A stretch of 64,000 bases of DNA. It comes from Endozoicomonas sp. G2_2 (GTDB lineage Bacteria > Pseudomonadota > Gammaproteobacteria > Nevskiales > Salinisphaeraceae). A program made the position numbers and the translations under genes. Positions 44,780-53,920 of the stretch are shown in pieces. A model generated the notes under the pieces. It ran no database searches, had not been told where the DNA came from, and saw nothing but the letters and a program-made list of their open reading frames with translations. The DNA is taken from assembly GCF_017744135.1 (NCBI RefSeq), contig NZ_JAGHQU010000005.1, positions 124,001-188,000 of the forward strand. Reading direction: 5' to 3'. The number at the start of each line of letters is the position of its first letter. Within the stretch, counting starts at the first letter, position 1.

Positions 44780-45001
44780 TCAGCCCAGCAGAACACGCAC
44801 AAAGGGCGCGACGTAGAACGGCAGGTCGGCGGCGGCGCGCTCGGCAGCGGCGTCCAGTTCCCGGTCTTCCTCGATGAGCCTCGCCTCGATGACATCGGCG
44901 ATACTGGTCGCCGTATCGTCGGACAGATGGTCGACGAACGCCACGCGCTCTTCTGCAGTACCGATGGCGCGCTGGATCCGCTGGGCCGGCGTATCACTCA
45001 T
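44780..45001 (-). CDS. Small acidic protein of unknown function (73 residues)
   Basis: 73 residues, acidic and helical, with a hydrophobic C-terminus (PFYVAPFVRVLLG) that could attach to a membrane. No family is recognised. It is the first gene of a two-gene minus-strand operon with the 485-residue helical-repeat gene and is divergent from the DUF4393 operon. Confidence 0.6.
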   Translation of the reverse strand: MSDTPAQRIQRAIGTAEERVAFVDHLSDDTATSIADVIEARLIEEDRELDAAAERAAADLPFYVAPFVRVLLG

Positions 45002-45199
45002 GACGGCGAGCGCGCGCTGAAACGGGGGGCGGGGTGCGACGTGCGATGAAGTCCGTGCATGGCGGCCTCGTCGTTATCATTGGTTGTTGTCAACGTTAGA
45101 AGCTGCTAATGATTGAAGTCAAGCACGCCGGCGGCCGCCGCCGGCGCGGCCGATAGACCAACAAGAACATGCCGCGAGCATGCCGAGAGGAGAAAGCCG

Positions 45200-45910
45200 A
45201 TGCCATCAGCGGTGACGGTGTCGCGACGTCTTTTGCACCGAGTGGGCCGCGGATTGCGTCATCTGCCCGGCGCGGACCGGCTTGAGGCCCGGGCGCGCGG
45301 CGTCGAGCGGCTCGTGCTGCGCGCGCTAGAGCTGCGGCTGGCACGTATCCGCGTGGATCAGGCAGCGCTGTCCGACAACAGCGCGTCTTCCTCGGGCCAT
45401 GGCGCCGCCGGCTGCGGTGCGCGTATCGAAACACTGATGGCCGAATCGCTCGATCAGCGCCCGGAGCACGCCGAGCGCGCTCTCTATGATCAACTGATCT
45501 CGCAGATCGTGCCCGACGAGATGCGTATCGTCGCCGCGCTGTCCGACGGCTCACGCCTGGCCGCCTGCCACGTGGACGTGGTGTCGCCGCTGGGCGGATC
45601 GCGCACGCGCGTGCTGTCGCACGCCAGTCGCGCAGGCACGCAGGCCGGGGTGATGCTCGACGAGCACACGCCGTATTATCTGGCCCATCTCGAACGACTC
45701 GGTCTGCTCGAAACCGGCCCGGAAGACAGCGCCCACGCCGAGACCTACGAGCTCATCGAAAACGATTCCGCCGTGCGCCGCCTGTGCACGGAGGTGGAGT
45801 CGGCCTCGCGCCGCAAACCCAAGCTCACGCGCCATACCCTGCGCCTGTCGGCGCTAGGCCACCAGCTCTGGGCCCAGCGGGAAGAACGCGGCGAGGGAGC
45901 CGCATCATGA
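45200..45910 (+). CDS. Abi-alpha/DUF4393-like protein
   Basis: 236 residues from the ATG at 45200, preceded by GAGAGGAGAAA. The C-terminal three quarters match the DUF4393 (Abi-alpha) pattern by recall: QLISQIVPDEMRIVAALSDG, LSHASRAGTQAGV, PYYLAHLERLGLLE and LTRHTLRLSALGHQLW. The N-terminal 40 residues are basic and amphipathic. DUF4393 was named from abortive-infection-like loci, but many members have no tested role. It overlaps the DUF445 gene by four bases (ATGA) and heads a three-gene operon. Confidence 0.65.
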   Translation: MPSAVTVSRRLLHRVGRGLRHLPGADRLEARARGVERLVLRALELRLARIRVDQAALSDNSASSSGHGAAGCGARIETLMAESLDQRPEHAERALYDQLISQIVPDEMRIVAALSDGSRLAACHVDVVSPLGGSRTRVLSHASRAGTQAGVMLDEHTPYYLAHLERLGLLETGPEDSAHAETYELIENDSAVRRLCTEVESASRRKPKLTRHTLRLSALGHQLWAQREERGEGAAS

Positions 45911-47136
45911 GCGCGTTCGCCGACCTGTTCGCCCATCCGTGGCTGTATCTGTCCATGCCGGTCGTCAGCGCGCTCGTGGGCTACGTCACGAACATCGTCG
46001 CCATCTACATGATGTTTCACCCGCTGGAGTTCATCGGCGTCTGGCCGCCGGTGGGCGGCTGGCAGGGCATTATCCCGCGGCGCGCAGCGAAGATGGCCTC
46101 GATATCGGTGGACACCATTACCGAAAAACTCATCGATCAGCGCGAAATCTTCGAGCGGCTGGACTCCGAGCGCATCGCCGAGGAGCTGGAGGGGCCGCTG
46201 CTGTCGCTGATCGAGGACATCACCAATCGGGTGATGCTCGAGCACCAGCCGGTGTTGTGGGAGTCGCTGCCGGAGGTGGTGCGCCGGCGTATCTATCGCC
46301 GGCTCGAGCGCGACATGCCCGAGGTCATCAGCGAGATCATGGACGAGCTCAAGGACAACCTCGAGCGCATGTACGACCTCAAGGACATGGTCATCACCAC
46401 GCTCACGCGCGACAAGGAACTGCTCAACACCATCTTCCAGGAAGTTGGCCACGAGGAGTTCAAGTTCATCGGCCGATCCGGCATCTATTTCGGTGGTCTG
46501 TTCGGCCTGGTACAGATGTTTGTGTGGCTGCTCTTTCCGGCCTGGTGGATCCTGCCGGTATTCGGGCTGGCCGTGGGCTATGCGACCAACTGGCTGGCGC
46601 TGAAGATGATCTTCAATCCCAAGGAGATCTTTCGTTTCGGCCCGTTCCGTATCCAGGGCCTGTTCATGAAGCGCCAGCCCGAGGTTGCGCGCGACTACGG
46701 CCGGCTGGTGGCGGCCCAGGTGATCACCCCGGCCAACATCATCGAGGCCGTGCTCAAGGGCCCGTATTCCGACAAGGTCTTTTCGCTGATCGGTCGCCAC
46801 GTCCAGCGCGCGATCGACGAGCAGTCCAGCATCGCCAAGCCGTTCGTCACATTTACCGTGGGCACCGAGAACTATCGCCGCATCAAGACGTCGGCGGTGG
46901 ACAAACTGGTCGAGCAGCTGCCCGACACGCTGCACCACATCGAGTCTTACGCCGACGACGCGCTGGATCTGCAGAACACGCTCCAGACGCGGCTGCAGGC
47001 ACTCACGCCGGAGGAATTCGAGGGCATGCTGCGTCCGGCCTTCGAGCAGGACGAGTGGATTCTGATCGCAGTGGGCGCCTTGCTCGGCTTCGCGGTCGGC
47101 GTGTTCCAGCTGGTGGTGATGTTCGGTGGCGGCTGA
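45907..47136 (+). CDS. DUF445 family membrane protein
   Basis: 409 residues. An N-terminal membrane segment (VVSALVGYVTNIVAIYMMF) carries the family motif GYVTNxxAIYMMF. A long helical region follows, then a central membrane pair (FGLVQMFVWLLF and WILPVFGLAVGYATN) repeating the GYxTN-type motif, and a final hydrophobic helix at about 384-405. DUF445 proteins are conserved envelope proteins of unknown function. Between DUF4393 (overlapping by ATGA) and DUF4282 copy B (22 bases away). Confidence 0.87.
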   Translation: MSAFADLFAHPWLYLSMPVVSALVGYVTNIVAIYMMFHPLEFIGVWPPVGGWQGIIPRRAAKMASISVDTITEKLIDQREIFERLDSERIAEELEGPLLSLIEDITNRVMLEHQPVLWESLPEVVRRRIYRRLERDMPEVISEIMDELKDNLERMYDLKDMVITTLTRDKELLNTIFQEVGHEEFKFIGRSGIYFGGLFGLVQMFVWLLFPAWWILPVFGLAVGYATNWLALKMIFNPKEIFRFGPFRIQGLFMKRQPEVARDYGRLVAAQVITPANIIEAVLKGPYSDKVFSLIGRHVQRAIDEQSSIAKPFVTFTVGTENYRRIKTSAVDKLVEQLPDTLHHIESYADDALDLQNTLQTRLQALTPEEFEGMLRPAFEQDEWILIAVGALLGFAVGVFQLVVMFGGG

Positions 47137-47157
47137 CATGCCGAAAAGGAGACATCA

Positions 47158-47571
47158 ATGACCCGGCTCAAGGACATGCAAAACGACGGCGGCAGCCTGC
47201 TGTCCGGACTGCGGGATCTGCGTTTCGAAACCGTGGTCACCACCCAGATGGTACCCACCATCTATACCCTGGGGCTGGTGTTCTCGGCATTGTCGACGCT
47301 ATACATGATCGCCTGGGGGTTCGGGCAGTCGTTGTGGATTGGGAGTGCCTGGGTCGTGGTGCTCGGGCCGGCGATGTTTCTTGCATTGGCGATCACCATT
47401 CGCGTGTTGCTCGAGTTCGTGCTCACGGTATTCCGGATCGCGTTCTTTCTCGAAGCGCTGGGCGGGCGCATCGACAGCATCGCGGGTCAGACCGAGGAAA
47501 TCGCCGAAGATCTGCCGCGTATCCGCTTCTGGCGATCGCGCCGCAACCGCGACAATACGACGCAGAAGTAA
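47158..47571 (+). CDS. DUF4282 small membrane protein, copy B
   Basis: 137 residues, preceded by AAAAGGAG. Roughly two thirds of residues match copy A at 42882, with long identical blocks (VVTTQMVPTIYTLG is V/I apart, LGPAMFLAL and EDLPRIRFWR are identical). The same two hydrophobic segments are present. Third gene of the DUF4393-DUF445-DUF4282 operon. Function unknown. Confidence 0.8.
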   Translation: MTRLKDMQNDGGSLLSGLRDLRFETVVTTQMVPTIYTLGLVFSALSTLYMIAWGFGQSLWIGSAWVVVLGPAMFLALAITIRVLLEFVLTVFRIAFFLEALGGRIDSIAGQTEEIAEDLPRIRFWRSRRNRDNTTQK

Positions 47572-47635
47572 GCCGTGGCGCGCCGTCGCCCGGAGATCGA
47601 CGTGGCCGGCGTTTCGAACAACCCGAAGCGGCGAG

Positions 47636-48688
47636 TCAGTCCGCCGACACCGCGTGGTCTGGTTCCGCCCGCGGCAGCGTGACCACGAGCGTGCCGTCAT
47701 CGCGCATGCCGAGGCGCCCGCGTGCGATCTGGGCCTTGTAGTCGGGGATGCTGAAGGCCATCGACTGGCCCGATTCCGGCTCTACGAGCACATGGGCGTT
47801 GACGATCAGCTTGTCGAGCGCGGCCAGATCCCCGGCCTGCACCCAGATATAACTGTCTCCCGCATCGGCCGGCGGCTCGAGGGTGACTTCGGGCGCACGG
47901 TCGAAGCAGATGGTCACGCCCTGGTCGTCGACGTTCAGGCGGTCGGGCGTGGTGGTGATGGTGGGCGGCGGAAATACTTTCGTCACGTCCAGATCGATCG
48001 CATATTCGCCAACCGTCACGCCCGGCCGGTCGATCGACAAGAGCTGGTCGAGCGCGATATGGGTCAGGTGGAGCACCTGATGGGCGCGCACCTTGAGGGC
48101 GTCAATCCGGTCCGGACGGTAGACGAGCTGGCCGTTATTCAGCGTGAGCGGGCCGCGCAGATACAGCGGCATCCAGAAACCGGGAAACCAGCTCCAGAGC
48201 TTGATCTGGCCGTTGATGGTCAGCGTATCGGCCGTGGTGCTAAGCGCAAGATCGTTCAGGGGCCGGGGCTCGTAATCGAGGATATGATCGTTGAACAGCG
48301 CCGAGAGCTGGGCCGGTGACAACCGCGCGCAGCCGTGCGCGACCTGTACGGAGAAACCCGCCGGGTCATTGAGATCCACCGGCGTCCCCGGCGTTTCGGG
48401 CACCAGTTTGGCGGTGACGTCCTGGGCGTAGAACCCGACATCGCCCTTGAAATACAGATCCACGTTGCGGATGCGTACCCACACGCCCCCCACGCCCGAG
48501 TCATAGGCATCGACCGGCGCGGTCGGTGCGTCGACGCCGGCCGGCACGTCCGGCGTTTCCCAGCCCTGCCGTTGCGCGTGGTAGGTCGACTGCTGGCGCT
48601 CGATGAATGCCGGTTCGGCCTGCGCGGCCGCCGCCGTAAACAGGATCAGCGTCAGCGCGAAGGCCGTGCGCACGATCGCGGGGTTCAT
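47636..48688 (-). CDS. Exported protein of unknown function, paralogue 2 of a tandem pair
   Basis: 350 residues with a signal peptide (ALTLILFTAAAAQAE). Shared motifs with the upstream paralogue: an early SPAQLSALFND where the other has SADELAALLNR, a central HLTHIALDQLLSID, then VFPPPTITTTPDRLNVDDQGV. The all-beta pattern suggests a lipid- or polymer-binding periplasmic fold (LmeA/DUF2993-like), but this is not secure. The start overlaps the paralogue's stop by four bases (ATGA). Confidence 0.6.
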   Translation of the reverse strand: MNPAIVRTAFALTLILFTAAAAQAEPAFIERQQSTYHAQRQGWETPDVPAGVDAPTAPVDAYDSGVGGVWVRIRNVDLYFKGDVGFYAQDVTAKLVPETPGTPVDLNDPAGFSVQVAHGCARLSPAQLSALFNDHILDYEPRPLNDLALSTTADTLTINGQIKLWSWFPGFWMPLYLRGPLTLNNGQLVYRPDRIDALKVRAHQVLHLTHIALDQLLSIDRPGVTVGEYAIDLDVTKVFPPPTITTTPDRLNVDDQGVTICFDRAPEVTLEPPADAGDSYIWVQAGDLAALDKLIVNAHVLVEPESGQSMAFSIPDYKAQIARGRLGMRDDGTLVVTLPRAEPDHAVSAD

Positions 48689-49743
48689 GGCGTGCTCCCG
48701 AGCGTATCGAGATTGGGAATACGCGCGATGAAGACCTCGCGCGGGCTGCGCTCGAAGTTGAAATAGCCGGCGACGACCTGGCGGCGGTACTGATACAGGG
48801 ACAGATTCAGCCGCATGCCGGCGTCGATGGGCAGCAGCTCCAGATTGGCGCCGCGCACCACCGTACGCATGATCTTGACGTCGCCGCCTTGGACCAGCAC
48901 ATAGCTGTCGGCGTCGCTGGTGGGCTCCAGCGCGGGCACGTCGACGCCGTCGTCCACGTCCAGCACCACGCCGTCGTCGCGCACCTGCGCGGCGCGGACC
49001 GACAGCTGCATGGCCGGCGGCGGGAACATGTCGAGCACGTGGAGTCGGATGGTGTTGCCGGACAAGACGACGCCGTTGGCGCTGACGTCGAGAATATCGT
49101 CGAGCTCGACGTGAGCGGCGGCCAGCAACTCGGCGGCCGGGTGGCCGGCGACGGTGATCTCGTCGGCGACGAATTTCAGCGTCTGTGGATTCTCGACCTC
49201 GAGCGCGCCGTGCATGGTGAAATCCACCCAGCCGTCGCGGTAATACTGGCCCGCGAACCCGAGCTGCCCGTCGCGCGTGGTGATCCGGATCCGGCGCAGC
49301 GGCGCGCCTTCGAAGGCGAAGCTGTAACGATTGAGCAGGGCAGCAAGCTCGTCGGCGCTCATGATGACCCGGCCAGAGTGCACCACGATTCTGAACGCCG
49401 TGGGATCGCCCAGACGCAACGGTTCGGCCGGATCGCTGGGATAGGCGCTGGCGGTCAGCGATTCGAGCGTGAAGCCGATGCCGACATCGAAATGCAGCCC
49501 GGCATTGCGCGCGAACAGCAATGTTTCATCAATGCCGGACGCCCGCGAGGAGCCGGCGCCGGACGTCGCGAGCGCATAATCGCCAATCTGGCGGCCGGTT
49601 GGCAGCGTGCCCTCGCTGACCAGCGCGCCTGAATCGGCGGTCGCCGGTGCCGAAGCGTTCGATGCTTTCGGCGGTACCGTATTTGCACAGGCGACCGCCG
49701 CGCATAGTACGAGCGCAAAGGCGCCGCACAGGCCCTGTCGCAT
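48685..49743 (-). CDS. Exported protein of unknown function, paralogue 1 of a tandem pair
   Basis: 352 residues, GAGGAGA upstream. The signal peptide (GAFALVLCAAVACANT) may have a lipobox-like Cys. After a low-complexity region (residues 22-60), the same core seen in the downstream gene appears: VHSGRVIMSADELAALLNRY, HVELDDILDVSANGVV and DMFPPPAMQLSVRAAQVRDDGV. First gene of a two-gene operon. Function unknown. Confidence 0.6.
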   Translation of the reverse strand: MRQGLCGAFALVLCAAVACANTVPPKASNASAPATADSGALVSEGTLPTGRQIGDYALATSGAGSSRASGIDETLLFARNAGLHFDVGIGFTLESLTASAYPSDPAEPLRLGDPTAFRIVVHSGRVIMSADELAALLNRYSFAFEGAPLRRIRITTRDGQLGFAGQYYRDGWVDFTMHGALEVENPQTLKFVADEITVAGHPAAELLAAAHVELDDILDVSANGVVLSGNTIRLHVLDMFPPPAMQLSVRAAQVRDDGVVLDVDDGVDVPALEPTSDADSYVLVQGGDVKIMRTVVRGANLELLPIDAGMRLNLSLYQYRRQVVAGYFNFERSPREVFIARIPNLDTLGSTP

Positions 49744-49866
49744 CGCGTCTCCTCGCCGTCATTGTTGTTATTGCGCCGCGTATGCACGCGCTGTTCTAAC
49801 CGCATTGGAGCGGCACGGACGCGATCTTGTCAATGTTCGATGGCGAGGTCGGGCGCCGCCGGCCGC

Positions 49867-50616
49867 TCAGACGCCGCCGTCGACGTCCAGGAACGCACCG
49901 GTCGTGAACTGGGCTTCGCTGAGATAGAGAATCGCCTCGGCGATGTCCTCGGGCTGGCCCACCCGGCCCAGCGGGATCACCGACTTGGCCTGCTCCGGTT
50001 TGTCCGGCAGGCCGCCGCTGGCGTGGATCTCGGTATCCACCACCCCCGGGCGTACCGCGCTCACGCGGATCTGCTCGGGCGCGACTTCCTTGGCCAGGCC
50101 TTCGGTAAAGGTGTCGATCGCACCCTTGGAGGCACCGTAGTCGATATACGTGTTGGCGCCGCCGCTACCGGCCGCATGGCTGGCTGCCGACGAGACGTTG
50201 ACGATCACGCCGCCCGGGCCGCCGTAGGAGGTGCCCATGCGGCGAATGGCTTCGCGCGCGCACAGGAACGGGCCGACCACGTTGACGCTCATCATTCGGG
50301 CGACGCGTTCGGCCGCCATGTCGGCGACCTTGGCGGGCTGATCCACGATCCCGGCGTTGTTCACCAGCGCGGTGATGCGCCCGAGTTTGTCCTCCACCGT
50401 GGCGAACAGGCGCACGACATCCTGTTCGTCGGCCACATCGGCCTGGATGGCGAGCGCCTTGCCGCCCTCCTTCTCGATGGCGGCCACCACGGCGTCCGCG
50501 GCCTCGCGATTGCTGTGATAGTTCACCGCCACGGCATAGCCGTGCTTGGCGGCCATCAGGCAGGTGGCCGCACCGATGCCCCGGCTGCCGCCGGTGACGA
50601 GCATGATCTTGTCCAT
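49867..50616 (-). CDS. Short-chain dehydrogenase/reductase (FabG/glucose-dehydrogenase-like)
   Basis: 249 residues with the full classical SDR set: TGGSRGIG (8-15), NNAGI near 86, NVSSAAS and the catalytic YGASK, and the C-terminal GAFLDVDGGV. The substrate is not clear; such enzymes reduce ketones or oxidise secondary alcohols with NAD(P)H. A TauE-like gene follows upstream on the same strand but is probably unrelated. Confidence 0.9.
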   Translation of the reverse strand: MDKIMLVTGGSRGIGAATCLMAAKHGYAVAVNYHSNREAADAVVAAIEKEGGKALAIQADVADEQDVVRLFATVEDKLGRITALVNNAGIVDQPAKVADMAAERVARMMSVNVVGPFLCAREAIRRMGTSYGGPGGVIVNVSSAASHAAGSGGANTYIDYGASKGAIDTFTEGLAKEVAPEQIRVSAVRPGVVDTEIHASGGLPDKPEQAKSVIPLGRVGQPEDIAEAILYLSEAQFTTGAFLDVDGGV

Positions 50617-50673
50617 AGCGAAAACGCAGTCTGAAGATTTGCCGCCAGCCTAGACAAAGACGCGCCGTGCGCG

Positions 50674-51414
50674 CTAGCCGCGGATGAACATCAGCGCAGT
50701 CATCGCCAGCCCTATCACCACGATCCCCGCGCGGTGCCATTGCGGTGCGATGCGATAGCCGAAGGACGCGCCGATCCAGCCGCCCAGCATCGCGCCGGTT
50801 GCCATGAGTGCGGCGATCGGCCAGTCGATGAGCCCGAACAGGGCGTATACGGTCACCGAGATCGTGGTCAGCGTGGCCGACATGACGGCTTTCATCGCCA
50901 CCGACGTCAGTAGCCGGCTCTGGCCGAGCAGCCCGAGTAGCGCGATGACGATGATGCCGACGCCGCCGTTGAAATATCCGCCGTAGGTACAAGCCAGATA
51001 GAGCGCGATCGCCGCGACGGGCGTGCTTGCCTCGCGCGCCGCCAGCGCGCTCTTGATCCACGGTGCGGCAGCAAAGATCGCGGTGGCGACCAGCATCAGC
51101 CAGGGCACGATGGCCGAGAACGCGCGATCCCCGGTGGCGAGCAGCAGCGCCGCGCCACTGACACCGCCGGCCGCGGCAATGGCGACCATCGCGATCAGCG
51201 ACAGCGAGGCCGGCGGTTCGACGTCCTTGCGAAACCGAAACAGCGTCGTGGCATAGCCGGGCAGCACGGCGGTCGCGCTGGTGGCGTTGGCCACCGTTGG
51301 CGGCAGGCCGTGGAACAACAGCGCGGGTAGCGTGATGAAGCTGCCGCCGCCGGCCAGCGCGTTGATCGCGCCGGCCGCCAGCGCGGCGGCAAACAGCAGG
51401 GCCAGTTCCAGCAA
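50674..51414 (-). CDS. TauE/SafE family sulfite/organosulfur exporter
   Basis: 246 residues with about eight hydrophobic segments. The N-terminal AGAINALAGGGSFITLPAL and TVANATSATAVLPG, and the later CTYGGYFNGGVGIIVIALLGL, are family signatures. It probably exports sulfite, sulfonate or related anions; the specific substrate is unknown. Confidence 0.88.
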   Translation of the reverse strand: MLELALLFAAALAAGAINALAGGGSFITLPALLFHGLPPTVANATSATAVLPGYATTLFRFRKDVEPPASLSLIAMVAIAAAGGVSGAALLLATGDRAFSAIVPWLMLVATAIFAAAPWIKSALAAREASTPVAAIALYLACTYGGYFNGGVGIIVIALLGLLGQSRLLTSVAMKAVMSATLTTISVTVYALFGLIDWPIAALMATGAMLGGWIGASFGYRIAPQWHRAGIVVIGLAMTALMFIRG

Positions 51415-51540
51415 GCGTCAGTCCCCGGGCGAGAAAGACGGCACTCTAGCGTAATCGCATCCGTGCCTGTGCTCGCATGGATTCAACGCCCCGGCGCGGG
51501 CACGCGCCCGCGCTGGTGCTCGTCGCCGTGCTGCGATGTT

Positions 51541-52095
51541 TCATGCGCGCTCGTCGCCCTTGGTCATGCGCGCGATCATGGGTTGTTTCCAGGCGTAGGT
51601 ATGCACGAACGCCATGATGATATGGCCGGCGATGAGCGCGAACAGGGTCCAGCCGACGAAGCCGTGCCAGTCGTTGCCCAGGTTCGACATCCACTCGATC
51701 TTGGTCGCCTGGCCCGCGAAGAAGTCGATGCCCAGCGCCGAGAAGGGGCGCGTACTGCCGTAGGCGCGAATCAGCGCGATCACCGGCACCGCGATCAGTA
51801 GCGCATACATCGCCACGTGGCCCAGTGCCGCCACGCGATCCAGGCCGCCGCTGTGCGCCGGGCGGCGCGACAGATTGAGCAGCCCCCAGAACCCGCGCAG
51901 GATCGTCAGTCCGAGCAGCAGCACCCCGTTGGCGAAGTGGTAGCCGAAGAAGAAATCGGTAATCGGCGTGTCGTCGAGAAAATAATGCAGTGCTGCAGAA
52001 ATCACCTGCCAGAGCAGTAGCAGGACCATCGCCCAGTGGAAGAAACGACTGACCAGACCGTAGCCGTACGCGTGATCCATAACGCGGGTATCCAT
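51541..52095 (-). CDS. Cytochrome b561
   Basis: 184 residues, four hydrophobic helices with histidines placed to ligate two b-type haems: RFFHWAM (H20), GYHFANG (H53), LGHVAMY (about 92) and DWHGFVGW (about 143). It would pass electrons from the quinol pool to an acceptor such as superoxide or a periplasmic partner. Divergent from glutamate dehydrogenase, with 174 bases between. Confidence 0.88.
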   Translation of the reverse strand: MDTRVMDHAYGYGLVSRFFHWAMVLLLLWQVISAALHYFLDDTPITDFFFGYHFANGVLLLGLTILRGFWGLLNLSRRPAHSGGLDRVAALGHVAMYALLIAVPVIALIRAYGSTRPFSALGIDFFAGQATKIEWMSNLGNDWHGFVGWTLFALIAGHIIMAFVHTYAWKQPMIARMTKGDERA

Positions 52096-52269
52096 GTGTT
52101 CGATCCTCGTGCTTGCGAGTAGAGTTTCCCAGCCTAGCGGAACTTGTATGACAACGTCCTGATTTCAGGCATCTTTGATGCCGGAGGCGGCGACATCCGT
52201 GGCATGCCGGACTTGAATCGGTCGCGGCGCACAGGCAGATATTGGGCTTTCGCGAACCTTTGGATTGTC

Positions 52270-53526
52270 ATGCCCAGCCTGTTCGACGGTGCCAGTGCCC
52301 GAATCGAAGCCGCACTGGCACACACGCAAATTTCCGACGACATCGCCCAGCAGCTGGCCCAGCCGGATACCGCGCTCAAGGTGTCCGTGCCGCTGCGCCA
52401 CGACGACGGCGCAATGAAGCTCTATCCCGGCTATCGGGTGCGCTACGACAACACCCTTGGCCCGTCCAAGGGCGGTATCCGCTTTCATCCGGACGTGAAC
52501 GCCGACGAGGTCTCGACGCTGGCGTTCTGGATGACTATGAAATGCGCCGTGCTCGGTCTGCCTTTCGGCGGCGGCAAGGGCGGTATCTGCATCGACCCCA
52601 AGCAGCTTTCGCCGGCCGAAATGGAGCGCCTGTCGCGCGCCTATATCGACAAGGTCGCCGATTTCATCGGCCCCGATACCGACATCCCCGCGCCGGACGT
52701 GAACACCAACCCGCGCGTGATGGGCTGGATGATGGACCAGTACCGCATCATCAACCGCGCCGAGGAACGCGCCGTGATTACCGGCAAGCCGGTGGAAATG
52801 GGCGGCTCGGTGGGCCGCACCACGGCCACGGGCGACGGCGCTTTTCACACCCTGCAGACGATGATGCAGCGCTGGGACCGCAAGGCCCAGGGGACGACCG
52901 TGGCCGTCCAGGGCTTCGGCAATGCCGGGCAGCAGTTTGCGCGGCTTTGTGCCGATGCCGGCTATACCGTCGTCGCCGTGAGCGATTCCGGCGGCGGCAT
53001 TCACGACGCGAACGGGCTGGACGTGGACGCCGTGGCCGAAGCCAAGGCGGCCGAAGGCTCGGTATCCAGCGCCGCGGGCGAGACGCTGTCCAACGCAGAA
53101 CTCGTCGCACTCGATGTCGACGTGCTTGCGCCGGCCGCGCTGGAAAACGTGATCACGGCCGAAAACGCCGGCGAAGTGAAAGCCGGCGTGCTCGTCGAGA
53201 TCGCCAACGGCCCCGTCGCCAGCGAGGCGGACGCGACCTTGATCGACAACGGCGTGCAGGTCTTGCCCGACATCCTCGCCAATGCCGGCGGTGTCACCGT
53301 GAGCTATTTCGAGTGGGTCCAGAATCGCCAGGCGTGGTACTGGGATGCCGAGACCGTCTCCGAGCGGCTCGAGTCGCGCATGGTCGATGCCACGCAGCGC
53401 GTTGCCGATCGCGCGGATCGGCTCGATATCGACTATCGCACCGCGGCCTATGTGCTCGCGCTGGAAAAGCTCGAAAACGCGGCGCGTGCGCGCGGTACCA
53501 GCGCGTTCTTCCGCGAGGGCGCCTGA
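52270..53526 (+). CDS. Glutamate dehydrogenase
   Basis: 418 residues from the ATG at 52270, preferred because MPSLFDGASARIEAALAH aligns with family N-termini; the ribosome binding site is weak and an upstream frame is open. Glutamate-binding and catalytic motifs are PSKGGIRFHP (65-74), MKCAVLGLPFGGGKGG with Lys91 and Lys103, and DIPAPDVNT. The Rossmann motif is GFGNAG (215-220). It interconverts glutamate and 2-oxoglutarate + ammonia. The 418-residue length fits the hexameric small-subunit class; cofactor preference is not clear. Confidence 0.93.
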   Translation: MPSLFDGASARIEAALAHTQISDDIAQQLAQPDTALKVSVPLRHDDGAMKLYPGYRVRYDNTLGPSKGGIRFHPDVNADEVSTLAFWMTMKCAVLGLPFGGGKGGICIDPKQLSPAEMERLSRAYIDKVADFIGPDTDIPAPDVNTNPRVMGWMMDQYRIINRAEERAVITGKPVEMGGSVGRTTATGDGAFHTLQTMMQRWDRKAQGTTVAVQGFGNAGQQFARLCADAGYTVVAVSDSGGGIHDANGLDVDAVAEAKAAEGSVSSAAGETLSNAELVALDVDVLAPAALENVITAENAGEVKAGVLVEIANGPVASEADATLIDNGVQVLPDILANAGGVTVSYFEWVQNRQAWYWDAETVSERLESRMVDATQRVADRADRLDIDYRTAAYVLALEKLENAARARGTSAFFREGA

Positions 53527-53920
53527 CCCGCGAAACAGCGAACGGCGTCAGGCGCAATGCCCGGCGCGCGGGCGTTTTCGTCGTATTTGCGCGATCGCAG
53601 TGCAACATCGCACGTTTGCAGTGCAGCATGATCCGGCCGGCGATATTTTAATTTCGCCGGCGGCGCGCCGCTGCAAGCCACTGAGATACGACATGAAACC
53701 ATGTTTCGGCAGGGCGTGTCCGGCGGCGGCGTGGCCGGCGATCCCGTTGTAGGCCTGGGTTGGCGCTTGACGAATTCGTCGTAGCGGTGGATTACTCACC
53801 CAGTCGTTGAAATCGAATTTCGCAATTCGGTTCTGCGGCCTGAAAACACGACGAACATAACCAATTAGCGCACCCGAACCGTCCACCACAGAGACGGCGG
53901 TGACGCACGAGGGGATATAC
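53527..53920. other. 394-base non-coding region between glutamate dehydrogenase and the lipoprotein hydrolase
   Basis: Contains a weak GC-rich hairpin with GCCCG/CGGGC arms followed by GTTTT at 53559-53578, a possible terminator for the dehydrogenase gene. The direct repeat GCAGTGCA-rich segment (around 53597-53628) and the hairpin at 53636-53661 follow. A minus-strand open frame here shows no recognisable protein. Confidence 0.5.
53636..53661. repeat. Hairpin with AT-rich loop
   Basis: Perfect 8-bp arms GCCGGCGA and TCGCCGGC around TATTTTAATT. The AT loop stands out in GC-rich DNA. Function unknown. Confidence 0.5.
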
